64,000 nt of DNA from Actinophytocola xinjiangensis (lineage in GTDB: Bacteria > Actinomycetota > Actinomycetes > Mycobacteriales > Pseudonocardiaceae): contig NZ_MSIF01000008.1 of the NCBI RefSeq assembly GCF_001921215.1, positions 278,702 through 342,701 of the forward strand, read 5' to 3'. How positions within the stretch are numbered: the stretch's first letter is position 1; every line of letters begins with the position of its first letter. A program made the position numbers and the translations under genes. This document shows positions 1-9,065 of this stretch, piece by piece. Under the pieces are notes generated by a model. That model ran no database searches. It saw only the letters and a list, made by a program, of their open reading frames with translations, and was not told where the DNA came from.

Positions 1-1
1 C

Positions 2-499
2 CGGTGGATGGTGGTGCGCAACTACGGCGACGAGGTCGGTCTGCGGTGGTGGCAGGCGTTCGGCACCGAGGACCGCGCCGAGGTGGAGCGGCGGTGCGCC
101 GAGGGCGGGCTGCGCGCGGAGTGGATCGGGGACAACGGGCTGCGCACCACCGCCGTGCGCGACGCCGTGCACCGGCACCCGCGCACCGGCGACCCGGTGT
201 GGTTCAACCACGTCGTGCTGTTCCACGAGAGTTCGCTGCCCGCCGAGGTGCGCGCGGCGATGATCGAGATCTACGGCCAGGACGGCCTGCCGAACAACAC
301 CTACTACGGCGACGGCCAGCCGATCCCCGACGAGGTCGTCGACCACCTCCGGCAGGCCTACCGGGACGCGTCGACCCGGTTCGACTACCAGCGCGACGAC
401 CTGCTCGTGGTGGACAACATGCTGGTGGCACACGGTCGGGAGCCGTTCACCGGTCCACGTAGGATCGCGGTCGCGATGGGCGAGGCGTCGAACGGGTGA
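2..499 (+). CDS. SyrP-like TauD-family 2OG/Fe(II) oxygenase, 5' truncated
   Basis: This is the C-terminal half of a TauD/TfdA-fold 2-oxoglutarate, Fe(II)-dependent oxygenase. The frame is open from base 2, so the true start lies upstream of the window. Visible family features are the opening RNYGDEVGL block, the VWFNHVVLFHESSL segment, the YYGDGQPIPDEVV stretch and the distal metal-ligand region NMLVAHGREPFTGPRR near the end. The proximal HxD ligands must lie in the missing part. The subgroup resembles SyrP-type enzymes that beta-hydroxylate amino acids, often aspartate, held on NRPS carriers; this is family knowledge and the substrate is not visible. It sits 12 bases upstream of a siderophore permease gene, so it is probably the last biosynthetic gene of a siderophore cluster that extends leftward. 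Confidence 0.8.
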   Translation, partial: RWMVVRNYGDEVGLRWWQAFGTEDRAEVERRCAEGGLRAEWIGDNGLRTTAVRDAVHRHPRTGDPVWFNHVVLFHESSLPAEVRAAMIEIYGQDGLPNNTYYGDGQPIPDEVVDHLRQAYRDASTRFDYQRDDLLVVDNMLVAHGREPFTGPRRIAVAMGEASNG

Positions 500-511
500 C
501 GGAGGAACACG

Positions 512-1558
512 ATGACACCGGCACCGGCACCGGCCTCGGCTGAGGTCAGCGCCGATCCCGGCGTCCGCCGATGGTGGCGGTGGGGCGGGCTCGTCGCGGT
601 GCTGGGCGTGCTGGTCCTGGTGTGTCTGCTGAGCATCGCCGTCGGCTCGCGGACCCTGCCGCTGGCCACGGTGTGGGACCTGCTGTGGCACGACGACGGC
701 GGCGAGGACGCCTTCGCCATCCACGACGTCCGCGTCCCGAGGACCGTGCTGGGGCTGCTCTCCGGCGCCGCGCTGGGGCTGGCCGGGGCGCTGATGCAGG
801 CCCTGGCCCGCAACCCGCTGGCCGACCCGGGACTGCTGGGGGTCAACCACGGCGCGTCGGCCGCGGTGGTCGTCGCGATCTCGCTGTTCGGGGTGAGCGC
901 GCCCGGCGGGTACGTGTGGTTCGCGATCGCCGGGGCCGGCGCGGCGTCGGTGATCGTGTACCTGCTGGGCGCCGGCGGCCGGCCCGGCACCCCGGACCGG
1001 CTGGTGCTGGCCGGGCTGGCGATCGGCGCGGCGCTGGCCGCGTTCGTCTCGGCGGTGCTGTTCCTCGACCCGCAGAGCTTCGACGCGTTCCGGTTCTGGG
1101 AGGTCGGGTCGCTGACCGGGCGCAAGGTCGACGTCGTGTGGCAGGTCGGGCCGTTCCTGGCGGTCGGCATCGTCGTCGCGCTCGCGCTGGCCCGCCCGCT
1201 CAACGCGATGGGCCTGGGCACCGACGTCGCCCGCTCGCTGGGCGTGCACGTCACGCGCACCCAGACAGCGGCGGCGCTGTCGGTGGCGCTGCTGTGCGGC
1301 GCGGCCACCGCCGCCGTCGGCCCGATCGTGTTCGTCGGGCTCGCGGTGCCGCACCTGGCGCGGCTGGTGACCGGCCCCGACCAGCGTTGGGTGCTGTCGT
1401 ACTCGCTGGTCATCGGGCCGGTGCTGCTGATCGCCGCCGACGTGCTCGGCCGGGTCGTCGCCCGCCCCGGCGAGCTGGAGGTCGGGATCGTGACCGCCGT
1501 GCTCGGCGCGCCGGCCCTGTTGTTGCTCGCCCGCCGCCGACGGATCGCCACGCCGTGA
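512..1558 (+). CDS. FecCD-family iron-siderophore ABC permease 1
   Basis: Inner-membrane permease of the BtuC/FecCD family, 348 residues, which is the normal length. It has an alanine/proline-rich cytosolic N-terminus followed by about nine to ten hydrophobic segments. Family blocks seen are RVPRTVLGLLSGAALGLAGALMQ at the first conserved loop (positions about 75-97), NPLADPGLLGVNHGAS, and the C-terminal GPIVFVGLAVPHLARL coupling region. The ATG at 512 has a strong GGAGGA ribosome site ending about six bases upstream. The next permease starts with GTG overlapping this stop codon by four bases (GTGA), so the two are translationally coupled. It should form a heterodimer with permease 2 and import a ferric siderophore using the ATPase downstream. 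Confidence 0.95.
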   Translation: MTPAPAPASAEVSADPGVRRWWRWGGLVAVLGVLVLVCLLSIAVGSRTLPLATVWDLLWHDDGGEDAFAIHDVRVPRTVLGLLSGAALGLAGALMQALARNPLADPGLLGVNHGASAAVVVAISLFGVSAPGGYVWFAIAGAGAASVIVYLLGAGGRPGTPDRLVLAGLAIGAALAAFVSAVLFLDPQSFDAFRFWEVGSLTGRKVDVVWQVGPFLAVGIVVALALARPLNAMGLGTDVARSLGVHVTRTQTAAALSVALLCGAATAAVGPIVFVGLAVPHLARLVTGPDQRWVLSYSLVIGPVLLIAADVLGRVVARPGELEVGIVTAVLGAPALLLLARRRRIATP

Positions 1559-2586
1559 CCGCGACCTGGGTTCTGCGCACCGGCCGCCTGTCGTTACGGG
1601 TGCGCCGCCGGGCCGTGTGGATGTCGGTGGCGCTGCTGGCGGTCGCGCTGGCGATCGGGCTGTGGACCCTGGTCACCGGCTCCTACCGGTCCTCGGTGGG
1701 CGAGGTGCTGGCGGTGTTCGTCGGGGAGGGCCGCCGGGGGCTCACCCAGACCGTGCTCAACCTGCGACTGCCCCGGCTGGCGGGCGCCGCGCTGGTCGGT
1801 GCCGCGCTGGGGATGAGCGGGGCGCTGTTCCAGAGCGTGTCCCGCAACCCGCTGGGCAGCCCGGACATCATCGGGCTGACCGCCGGCTCGTCGACCGGCG
1901 CGATCGTGGCGATTCTGGTGCTGCGCGGCGGATCGGCCGACGTCGCGGCCGGCGCGTTCGCCGGCGCGCTGCTCACCGGCGTGCTCGTGTACCTGCTGAC
2001 CTCGCGGCACGGCGCGTCCGGGTTCCGGCTGATCCTGACCGGCATCGGGCTGTCCGCGCTGCTGGTGGGCGTCAACTCCTACCTGATCACCCGCGCGGAC
2101 ATCGCCGACGCGGAGACCGCGCGCCGGTGGCTGTCCGGCTCGCTCAACGGTGTGCGCTGGGAGGCCCTGGTCGCCCCGGCGGTGCTGCTGGCGGTGCTGG
2201 TCGCCGGGGTGCTCACCCTGGGGCACCGGCTCACGGTCCTGGAGACCGGCGACGAGACCGCCCAGGCGCGCGGGGTCCCGGTGCGCCGCACCAGGATCGC
2301 CGCCCTGTTCGCCGGGGTGGCGCTGGTGGGGGTGGCGACCGCGGTCGCCGGGCCGGTGGTGTTCGTGGCGCTCGCCGCCCCGCACATCGCCCGCCGGCTG
2401 ACCGGCGCGCCAGGGCCGGGACTGGTGCCCGCCGCGCTGACCGGGGTCGTGTTGGTGGTGGCGAGCGACCTCGCCGTGCAGCGGGTCGTCGCGCCGCTGC
2501 AACTGCCCGTCGGGGTCGGCACCGCCGCGCTCGGCGGGCTCTACCTGGCGTGGCTGCTGGCCGGGGAACTGCGGCGGCGACCGTGA
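1555..2586 (+). CDS. FecCD-family iron-siderophore ABC permease 2
   Basis: Second membrane subunit of the same importer, 343 residues from the GTG at 1555, which overlaps the previous stop by four bases. Conserved blocks include LRLPRLAGAALVGAALGMSG, RNPLGSPDIIGLTAGSSTG, and the late AGPVVFVALAAPHIARRL coupling helix. A much longer upstream in-frame extension exists but lies entirely inside permease 1, so the GTGA-overlap start is preferred. Codon 14 (1594-1596) is TTA, a rare leucine codon in high-GC actinomycetes that can make expression depend on the bldA tRNA. It pairs with permease 1 as a FepD/FepG-like heterodimer. The substrate cannot be read from the sequence. Confidence 0.95.
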   Translation: MTATWVLRTGRLSLRVRRRAVWMSVALLAVALAIGLWTLVTGSYRSSVGEVLAVFVGEGRRGLTQTVLNLRLPRLAGAALVGAALGMSGALFQSVSRNPLGSPDIIGLTAGSSTGAIVAILVLRGGSADVAAGAFAGALLTGVLVYLLTSRHGASGFRLILTGIGLSALLVGVNSYLITRADIADAETARRWLSGSLNGVRWEALVAPAVLLAVLVAGVLTLGHRLTVLETGDETAQARGVPVRRTRIAALFAGVALVGVATAVAGPVVFVALAAPHIARRLTGAPGPGLVPAALTGVVLVVASDLAVQRVVAPLQLPVGVGTAALGGLYLAWLLAGELRRRP

Positions 2587-2603
2587 ACACCGAAGGGAGT
2601 CCG

Positions 2604-3458
2604 GTGCACGCCGAGCGGAACCGGTTGTCCGGCAACGGTTTGACCCTCGCCTACGACGACCGGGTCGTCGTGCGCGACCTCGACGTCGTCGTCCCGGACG
2701 GCTCGTTCACCGTGATCATCGGGCCGAACGCGTGCGGCAAGTCGACGCTGCTCAAGGCGTTGGCCAGGATGATCTCCCCGCGCGCGGGCGGGGTCGTGCT
2801 CGACGGCCGGGACATCGACCGCTACCCCACCAAGGAGATCGCCCGCCGGCTGAGCCTGCTGCCGCAGTCGGCGATCGTGCCTGGCCAGGTGACCGTCGGC
2901 GACCTCGTCGCCCAGGGCCGGTACCCGCACCAGTCGCTGCTGCGCCGGTGGTCGGTGGGCGACGAGCGGGCGGTCACCGAGGCGATGGCGCTGACCGGGG
3001 TCGCCGACCTCGCGAACCGGTTCGTGGACGAACTGTCCGGCGGGCAGCGCCAGCGGGTCTGGCTGGCCATGGTGCTCGCCCAGCAGACCAGCATCGTGCT
3101 GCTCGACGAGCCGACGACGTTCCTGGACATCGCCCACCAGTACGACGTGCTGGACCTGTGCGCCGATCTGCACGACCAGCGCGGCCAGACCCTGGTCGCG
3201 GTCCTGCACGACCTCAACCAGGCCAGCCGCTACGCCACCCACCTGGTCGTCATGCACGCCGGCGAGATCGTCGCCACCGGCCCGCCGGCCGACGTGGTCA
3301 CGGCCGCGCTGGTGGCCGAGGTGTTCGGCCTGCCGTGCACGGTGATCCCCGACCCGGAGACCGGCACACCGATGGTCGTGCCGACCGGCCGCGCCGGCCG
3401 GTCGGGTGCTCAGGCCAGTGTCTCGGCGACCAGGGGAACCAGGCCGTCGACGACGTAG
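2604..3458 (+). CDS. Iron-siderophore ABC importer ATPase (FepC-like)
   Basis: Cytosolic ATPase of about 284 residues that powers the two permeases upstream. Walker A GPNACGKST, the Q-loop LLPQS, signature LSGGQRQR, Walker B IVLLDEPTTFLD and the switch histidine in VLHDLNQ are all present, so it looks fully active. Two in-frame GTG starts are possible. GTG 2583 overlaps the permease stop by four bases; GTG 2604 has a GAAGGGAG ribosome site about five bases away and is chosen. The 3' end runs 49 bases into the convergent binding-protein gene, so the last 16 or so residues are encoded in both directions. It belongs to the operon that starts at 512 or further left. Confidence 0.93.
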   Translation: MHAERNRLSGNGLTLAYDDRVVVRDLDVVVPDGSFTVIIGPNACGKSTLLKALARMISPRAGGVVLDGRDIDRYPTKEIARRLSLLPQSAIVPGQVTVGDLVAQGRYPHQSLLRRWSVGDERAVTEAMALTGVADLANRFVDELSGGQRQRVWLAMVLAQQTSIVLLDEPTTFLDIAHQYDVLDLCADLHDQRGQTLVAVLHDLNQASRYATHLVVMHAGEIVATGPPADVVTAALVAEVFGLPCTVIPDPETGTPMVVPTGRAGRSGAQASVSATRGTRPSTT

Positions 3459-4435
3459 GGGATGCTCAGCACCGACGCGGCCGACAGCGCGAGGCCGATG
3501 TTGGGGTCCTCCGGGAACACCATCCGGCCCTCGGCGTTGGCGGCCATCCGCTCGATCTGCGGGTACTCGGACATCACGTCGTCGCGCGGGGAACCCTGCT
3601 GGCTGAGCACGATCACCACGTCGGCGTCCGCATCGGCCATCCGCTCGGGGGACATCTCGACGAAGTAGTCGTCCTTGCCCAGGCTCTCGACGTACGGGGA
3701 CGGGGTGAGCCCCCAGGCGGTGACGACCTGCATGCGGGTGTCGTTGACCGTGTAGATCCCGACCTTTCCGCTGTAGGCCAACAGGATCGACACGGTTTTG
3801 CCGGCGAAGCCGGGGTTGTCCCTGCCGACCGCGTCCAGCGCGGCCCTGGTCTGGGAAACCAGTTCGGCGCCTTCGTCGCCCTTGCCGACCGCGCGGGAGA
3901 TCAGCTCGGTGGAGGTCTGCCACGGCACCTGGTTGGGCTCGCAGCCCTTCGCGAGCCCGACGGTCGTGCCGTAGCCGACGAGGGTCTCGTGTTCGGCGTC
4001 GTCGCCGGAGGACTGCACGTTGACGATCAGGTCCGGTTCGAGCTGGCCGACCAGTTCGAAGTTGAACGGCGGCCGGAAGAACTCGGGCGTGGTGTCCCCG
4101 AGCCGGTCCTCCGCCCACACCCCGACCCCGCGCTCCATCGTCGGCACGAACCGGAACACCCCGACGGGCACGATTCCCAACGCCAGCAACACGTCGTGGT
4201 CGGTGCGGCCCAGCGACAGCACCCGCGTCGGCGCGGCCTCGACGGTCACCTGGCCGAACGTGTCCTCGACGGTGACGGGGAAACCGCCGCCGGTCGCGCC
4301 GCCGCCCTCGGCCGGTTCGGCCGGCTCCTCGGTACCGCAGGCCGCCAGTAACGCCGCCGCTCCCACACCGGCCGCGCTCACCGTGAGGAACCGCCGCCGG
4401 CTCATGATCGGGTGGGTCTGGGCACGACGGTTCAT
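3410..4435 (-). CDS. Iron-siderophore-binding lipoprotein (FepB/FhuD-like)
   Basis: Periplasmic-binding-protein-like lipoprotein of about 341 residues that captures ferric siderophore outside the cell. The N-terminus has a twin-arginine-type start (MSRRRFLTVS after a short lead) and a lipobox LLAAC, so the mature protein would be lipid-anchored at that Cys. The body carries type III binding-protein blocks such as RVLSLGRTDHDVLLALG and LEPDLIVN. ATG 4435 is preferred over ATG 4405 because GGTGAGG lies eight bases upstream of it. The signal peptide contains a TTA codon (4349-4351). A strong IdeR-like box lies about 65 bases upstream (4500-4518), so iron repression is expected. It faces the permease/ATPase operon and overlaps its end by 49 bases. 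Confidence 0.93.
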   Translation of the reverse strand: MNRRAQTHPIMSRRRFLTVSAAGVGAAALLAACGTEEPAEPAEGGGATGGGFPVTVEDTFGQVTVEAAPTRVLSLGRTDHDVLLALGIVPVGVFRFVPTMERGVGVWAEDRLGDTTPEFFRPPFNFELVGQLEPDLIVNVQSSGDDAEHETLVGYGTTVGLAKGCEPNQVPWQTSTELISRAVGKGDEGAELVSQTRAALDAVGRDNPGFAGKTVSILLAYSGKVGIYTVNDTRMQVVTAWGLTPSPYVESLGKDDYFVEMSPERMADADADVVIVLSQQGSPRDDVMSEYPQIERMAANAEGRMVFPEDPNIGLALSAASVLSIPYVVDGLVPLVAETLA

Positions 4436-4499
4436 CCGGATAACCTCACCACTGGCCTGGACCGCGCATGCGCGGCCGATTGCTTCGACGGCGTAGAAC

Positions 4500-4518
4500 T
4501 TAGCCCAGGCTAGCCTTA
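4500..4518. promoter_or_regulatory. IdeR/DtxR iron box
   Basis: The 19-mer TTAGCCCAGGCTAGCCTTA matches the IdeR/DtxR consensus TTAGGTTAGGCTAACCTAA at 14 of 19 positions, counted by eye, and both half-sites keep the TTAG and CC core. It lies 65-83 bases upstream of the binding-protein start at 4435, where a promoter operator would be expected. In actinobacteria such boxes bind the iron-loaded IdeR/DmdR repressor, so the gene should be induced in low iron. The box also lies about 20 bases past the 3' end of the TPR-CHAT gene, which it is not expected to control. Confidence 0.75.
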
Positions 4519-4538
4519 CGACGTAACCCTGTCCTCGG

Positions 4539-7500
4539 TCACGGACCGGTGTGCACGTACGACGCCCACAGCACCGGATCCGGGTTCTCGGCGCGCAGTC
4601 GCGCCACCGCGTCCCGCAACGCGGTCGCCGCACGGTCGCTGGCCAGCGGCGACGCCCCACCGCCGAGCCCCGCGTAGAACCGGGCGGCGATCCGGGCGGC
4701 GTGCGCGTCGCTGACGACCCACTGGGTGGCCACGACGTGGGTGAACCCGGCCAGCCGCAGCGCGCCGGCCAGGTGCAGGGCCTCGTCGGGCACGGTGAGC
4801 ACGCCGCGCGCGGTCTCGCAGGCGGACAGGAAGACCAGTTCGGCGCGGTCCAGCCGCAGCCGCGCGATGTCCCCGACGGTGATCGGCGCGGTCCGCTGGT
4901 GGTCGGCGCAGTACAGCGCGCCGCCGGCCGGGTCGAGCGGGTCCTGGCTGCCGTGCCCGGCGAAGTGCAGGTGGGTGTGCGCGGGCAGGGCGGCGAGCAC
5001 CGCCGCGCGGGTGGCGTCCTCACCGGTGAGCACGGTCGCGCCGGGGACGAGGGCGGCGAGGTCAGCGATCTCGGTCGCCGCGTTGGGCAGTGGCGTGAGC
5101 CCCGGGGTCGCCGGCTGCCCGACGGCCAGCAGACTGGCCGCGCCCGTCGCGCCGGCACGGGTTTCGGCCAGCGCGCGCAGGGTCGGCGTGTAGGAGCAGG
5201 TGACCCGGTCGAGCAGGGTGTCGCCGGAGCCGTGGTGGCCGGCGGCGTGCACCGGCAGGAAGGTCAGCAGGCCGGTCGGGCACCACCACAGCCGTTCCGG
5301 GTCGCCCGGCAGGGCGTCGAGCACCGGCCTGGCCACGGTGTCCCACAGCCAGCCCAGCAGCCGGGTCAGCATCTGCCGCGCGCGCCACAGCCCGGTCGCG
5401 GACCCGGTGTGTGTCAACGCCTCCAGCAGCGCGGTGGCCCGCCGCGCGACCGCGTCCTCGTCGAGGTCGCGCAGCCCGACGGTGGTCAGGCCGGCGGTGG
5501 TCAGGATCAGGGCGTCGCAGCGGTCGCGGTGGACGTTGACCACCACGACCGGGCCGCCGGCCGCCGCGCCCCGCAACCGGTCCAGCGACGGCGGCCGCAG
5601 GAACCCGGCCAGCCCCGGCAGGGCGCGGGCCCTGGCGAGCAGCGTGTCCCACTCACGGGCCAGCGCGCGGCGGCGTTCGGTGGGGTCGGGTTCGGGTTCG
5701 CCGGTGAGCAGGTCCGGGGCGGCGGCGTCGAGTTCGGCGCGCACGGCCCGCACCCGGTCGGCCAGGCCGGGGTCGACGGCGCTGAGTTCGCCGAGGTCGT
5801 CGCGGGCGTCCAGGGCCTGGGCGAGCAGCACGCCCCGGCCGTGTTCGAGCAGGCGCAGCGCCTGCTCCTGGTCGCCGAGCCTGAGCGCGGCGGCCGCGGC
5901 GTCGCTGGCGAGACCGGCGAACTCGCCCAGCACGCTGACCCGGTCGTCGCGGTCGAGCCCGTGCCAGGCCAGGACCGGCAGCAGTTCGATCGCCGTCCGG
6001 TAGCCGGCGACCGCCTCGGCCCAGTTCTCCAGCACGGCGGCGGTGGCGCCCCAGGACCGGGCGCCACGAACCCGCAGTTCGGTCGGCACGATGTCGTCGC
6101 CGGCCACCTCCTTGAACAACGCCACCGCGGTGTCCACATCGGACTTCCTGGCGCGCAGGAGCAGGGCGCGGCCGAGGTTGTAGCGGCAGCGTCCGCCGCC
6201 GGGATGCCCGGCCGGGGCCGCCGCCACGGCCGCCCGCCCGGCCTCGATCACCGCGTCGAGGTCGGCCGGGTCGGCCGTGCGGGTGTACCGGTCCTGGAGC
6301 GCGAGGGCCAGATTTCCCAGGTACAGCATGCGGTTCGGATGGTCGGGCGGGGTGAGCCGCAACGCGGTTCGCAGTGCCCTCAGCCCGTCCTCCGCGTCAC
6401 CGGGGTCGCCGGTGAGCAGGTGGCGTTGGTGCAGCGCGTTGGCGTGGTTGGCCAGGACGCGGGGCCGGCCGGCGTGGTCGGCCGGCGTGGCGTCGACGGC
6501 CGCGAGGGACGCGTCGATCAGCTCGTCCAGCACGGCGGCGTCCCGGGTGCGGTGGTACCGCGACATCAGCGCGACCGACAGGTTGGACAGCATCACCACC
6601 CGCAGCGGGTGATCGGTCGGGGCGACCGCGACGGCCTGACGGTTGGCCCCGATGGCCTCGTCGAGGTCGGTGAGCGCCGAGGTCAGTTCGTGGCGCCGGC
6701 GCAGCGCGGTGGCCAGGGTGGTCAGGTTGATGGCGTGGCCGAGCCCCTGCCCCTCGGTGAGCCGCACCGCCTGTCTGGCGGCCCCCACCGCGGCCTCGAT
6801 GTCCTGCGGCGCCCCGGTTCTGGTGGCGCGGGTGAACAGCGCGGTGGTCAGGTTGGCCAGGTAGATGGCGCGGTCGGGGTGCGCGGCCGGAACGACCTCG
6901 ACCGCCCGCCGGCTCAGGTCGATGGCCCGGTCCCCGTCGGCCGGCTCGTCCCGGCGCTCGTACCGGTGCCGCAGCGCCGCGCCCAGGTTGGACAGCATCT
7001 TGGCGTGGCTGACCGGTTCGGTCCGCGACCGTGCTTCGGCGCTGTCGAACAACCGCACCGCCTCGTCCAGGTCGGCGGGCTCCCCGGTCCGCTCGTAGCG
7101 GCTCTGCATCGCCCGCCCGAGATGGAACTCCGCGCCGGCCCGGGACGCGTGGTCCTCCGGTGTGATCCGCAGAGCCTCCTGTCCCCACTCGACGGCCGTC
7201 CGCAGGTCCGCGAGGTCCTCGGTCCGCCCGAACCGGAGTTGGTAGGCGCCCGCCAGGTTGGTCACGTCGACCACCCTCTCCGGATCGTCGCGCCCGACGA
7301 CCTGCCGCGTCGCGTCGATCCCCGCGTCCAGATCGGCGAGATCGGAGGTGATCTGGAACCGCGCCGAGTAGGCGCCGCCGAGTTCCGACAGCGCGTTGGC
7401 CCGCGCCGGATGCCCGGCGGAGGTGATGTTCTCCACCCGCCGCAACAACCCGATCGCCTCGTCGAGGTCGTCGAGCGCGGGCATCCGATCGGCCCGGACC

Positions 7501-8897
7501 TGGAGGGTCGCGGCCAACGCCACCATCGCCCCGACCTGGTCGCCCTCTCCCAGCCCCCGCCGCCCCGCGTCCACCGCGGCGTCGAGGTCGGCCAGGTCCC
7601 CGGTCTCCTCGAACAGCCTGGCCCGCGCCCGCCCCAGGCTGACGAGGTACTGGGCGTCCGGTTCGACCGCGACCGCCCGTTCCAGCACCCGCACCGCCTC
7701 GGGCACGTCCTGACGAAGCAACGCGAGCCCCAGCGTGTCGAGCCGATCGGCCAGGGCCGGGTCACCGTCCCGGGTGGCCGCCACCGCCCGCCGGGCGGCG
7801 TCAACGGCGATCTCCAGGTCGCGCGGATCGCGGCTGTGCCGAAACCGCGCCGTCCGCACCTGCCCGATGACGGTCAGACAGTGGGCGAGGCGGGGATGGT
7901 GCGCCGGACAGGCCGCCACCGCGTCCTCGGCCGCCTGCGTGGCGGCGTCGATGTCCGCCGTCGTTCCGAGCCGGTTGTACCGGGTGCGCAGGGCGAGCGC
8001 GAGGTTGGCCAACACGTTGGCCAGCAAGGGCGGGTCAGCGCCCGACGCCGCAGCGCGGCGAAAGGTGTCCACGCTCTGGTCGAGGTCGTCGAGATCGTCC
8101 CGAAGTTCGTGCCGCACCATCAACGCCGTGGCGGCGTTGAACAGACACGTCGCCACCGGCGCGCCCGCCAGGGTGGCGGCCCGCCGGGCGAGATCGACCG
8201 CGTGATCGAGGTCGGCCGCCGACCGGCTGCGCGGAAACCGCCCGTAGCAGGCGAAACTGAGATTATTGAGGATCAGCCCCAACTCCGGATGATCATCCGG
8301 AGCAAGGCCCACCGCCGCCCACCCCACGGCGACAGCGTTGTCGAGATCGGCAGTGTCCCCCGTCACGGAGAACCGGCCCCGCAGCCCGGCACACAGGTTC
8401 GTCAGAAAGACCGGCTTGTCCGGATGCCCGTCCGGAATCCCCGCAGCGGCCCACGAGGACAACCGAACCATGCCCTCGAGCGCGTCCCGGTCCCCCTCCG
8501 CCTCCCACCGGGCGAAGGCCTTGAGGGACTCGTTCCCCGCACCGGTGAGATCGGTGACGTCCGGGACCGGCAGCGCTCGCACCCGCTCACGCAGCGGTTC
8601 CGGCACCGCGTCCGGCGCCACCACGTTCACCATGGAGAACAACGCGGCGGCCTGAGCCGTCTGACCCACGGCGTGGTGCCAGGTGGCGAGCAGCAGCGTC
8701 ACCTCCCAGTCCACCACCAACGGCGGCAGCCCCCGCTCGGGCGCGAGGAAGACGGAGTAGGGCCGCAGGATGTCGACAAGGGCTTCGGTGTCATGCAGAG
8801 CGGCGACCTCGCCCGTGCGCTCGTGGTGCCCCAGCCGCTCCCACAGCTCGACGAAGCTCCGCTCCACGCCCGAGTAGTCCGCCAAGTCCGCCCCCAT
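4539..8897 (-). CDS. Large TPR-repeat protein with C-terminal CHAT protease domain
   Basis: A 1,452-residue protein. Roughly the first 1,000 residues are a long array of degenerate tetratricopeptide-like repeats of about 45 residues, recognisable by recurring patterns such as LSNLSVALMSRY and LANLALALRTRY followed by DLDxAI helices. The last 280 residues are a CHAT (caspase-like) domain. It has the catalytic histidine in LHFAGHG (about residue 1315) and the catalytic cysteine in FLSACET (about residue 1360), both intact. TPR-CHAT proteins act as regulated proteases or scaffolds in several bacterial systems; the target here is unknown. ATG 8897 is chosen because coding character starts there, although its ribosome site (GGGGA) is weak. 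It lies downstream of the amidase-like gene on the same strand, near LanM. Confidence 0.88.
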   Translation of the reverse strand: MGADLADYSGVERSFVELWERLGHHERTGEVAALHDTEALVDILRPYSVFLAPERGLPPLVVDWEVTLLLATWHHAVGQTAQAAALFSMVNVVAPDAVPEPLRERVRALPVPDVTDLTGAGNESLKAFARWEAEGDRDALEGMVRLSSWAAAGIPDGHPDKPVFLTNLCAGLRGRFSVTGDTADLDNAVAVGWAAVGLAPDDHPELGLILNNLSFACYGRFPRSRSAADLDHAVDLARRAATLAGAPVATCLFNAATALMVRHELRDDLDDLDQSVDTFRRAAASGADPPLLANVLANLALALRTRYNRLGTTADIDAATQAAEDAVAACPAHHPRLAHCLTVIGQVRTARFRHSRDPRDLEIAVDAARRAVAATRDGDPALADRLDTLGLALLRQDVPEAVRVLERAVAVEPDAQYLVSLGRARARLFEETGDLADLDAAVDAGRRGLGEGDQVGAMVALAATLQVRADRMPALDDLDEAIGLLRRVENITSAGHPARANALSELGGAYSARFQITSDLADLDAGIDATRQVVGRDDPERVVDVTNLAGAYQLRFGRTEDLADLRTAVEWGQEALRITPEDHASRAGAEFHLGRAMQSRYERTGEPADLDEAVRLFDSAEARSRTEPVSHAKMLSNLGAALRHRYERRDEPADGDRAIDLSRRAVEVVPAAHPDRAIYLANLTTALFTRATRTGAPQDIEAAVGAARQAVRLTEGQGLGHAINLTTLATALRRRHELTSALTDLDEAIGANRQAVAVAPTDHPLRVVMLSNLSVALMSRYHRTRDAAVLDELIDASLAAVDATPADHAGRPRVLANHANALHQRHLLTGDPGDAEDGLRALRTALRLTPPDHPNRMLYLGNLALALQDRYTRTADPADLDAVIEAGRAAVAAAPAGHPGGGRCRYNLGRALLLRARKSDVDTAVALFKEVAGDDIVPTELRVRGARSWGATAAVLENWAEAVAGYRTAIELLPVLAWHGLDRDDRVSVLGEFAGLASDAAAAALRLGDQEQALRLLEHGRGVLLAQALDARDDLGELSAVDPGLADRVRAVRAELDAAAPDLLTGEPEPDPTERRRALAREWDTLLARARALPGLAGFLRPPSLDRLRGAAAGGPVVVVNVHRDRCDALILTTAGLTTVGLRDLDEDAVARRATALLEALTHTGSATGLWRARQMLTRLLGWLWDTVARPVLDALPGDPERLWWCPTGLLTFLPVHAAGHHGSGDTLLDRVTCSYTPTLRALAETRAGATGAASLLAVGQPATPGLTPLPNAATEIADLAALVPGATVLTGEDATRAAVLAALPAHTHLHFAGHGSQDPLDPAGGALYCADHQRTAPITVGDIARLRLDRAELVFLSACETARGVLTVPDEALHLAGALRLAGFTHVVATQWVVSDAHAARIAARFYAGLGGGASPLASDRAATALRDAVARLRAENPDPVLWASYVHTGP

Positions 8898-9030
8898 CAC
8901 ACGACGTGTCCCCACCCTAGACACCACCACGGGTGGACCGGGCTCGACGACGTCGCACCCATCAGCACGTGCGGCGGTTTCGGGATGCGGTGGCCGGCGC
9001 CGACCGCTGTCGATGATCCGTTCGTCGTGG

Positions 9031-9062
9031 CACACCATCGAGCCGGCCGGCTCGATGGTGTG
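9031..9062 (-). terminator. Perfect 32-bp palindrome at the 3' end of the amidase gene
   Basis: Arms of 16 bases (CACACCATCGAGCCGG and its exact reverse complement) meet without a loop, and the palindrome begins three bases after the amidase stop codon. Folded RNA would give a very stable GC-rich hairpin. There is no U-tract, which is common for actinomycete terminators, so transcription termination or attenuation between amidase and CHAT genes is the likely role. A binding site for a dimeric regulator of the CHAT gene, which starts 134 bases further on, is the alternative. Confidence 0.6.
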
Positions 9063-9065
9063 GAC

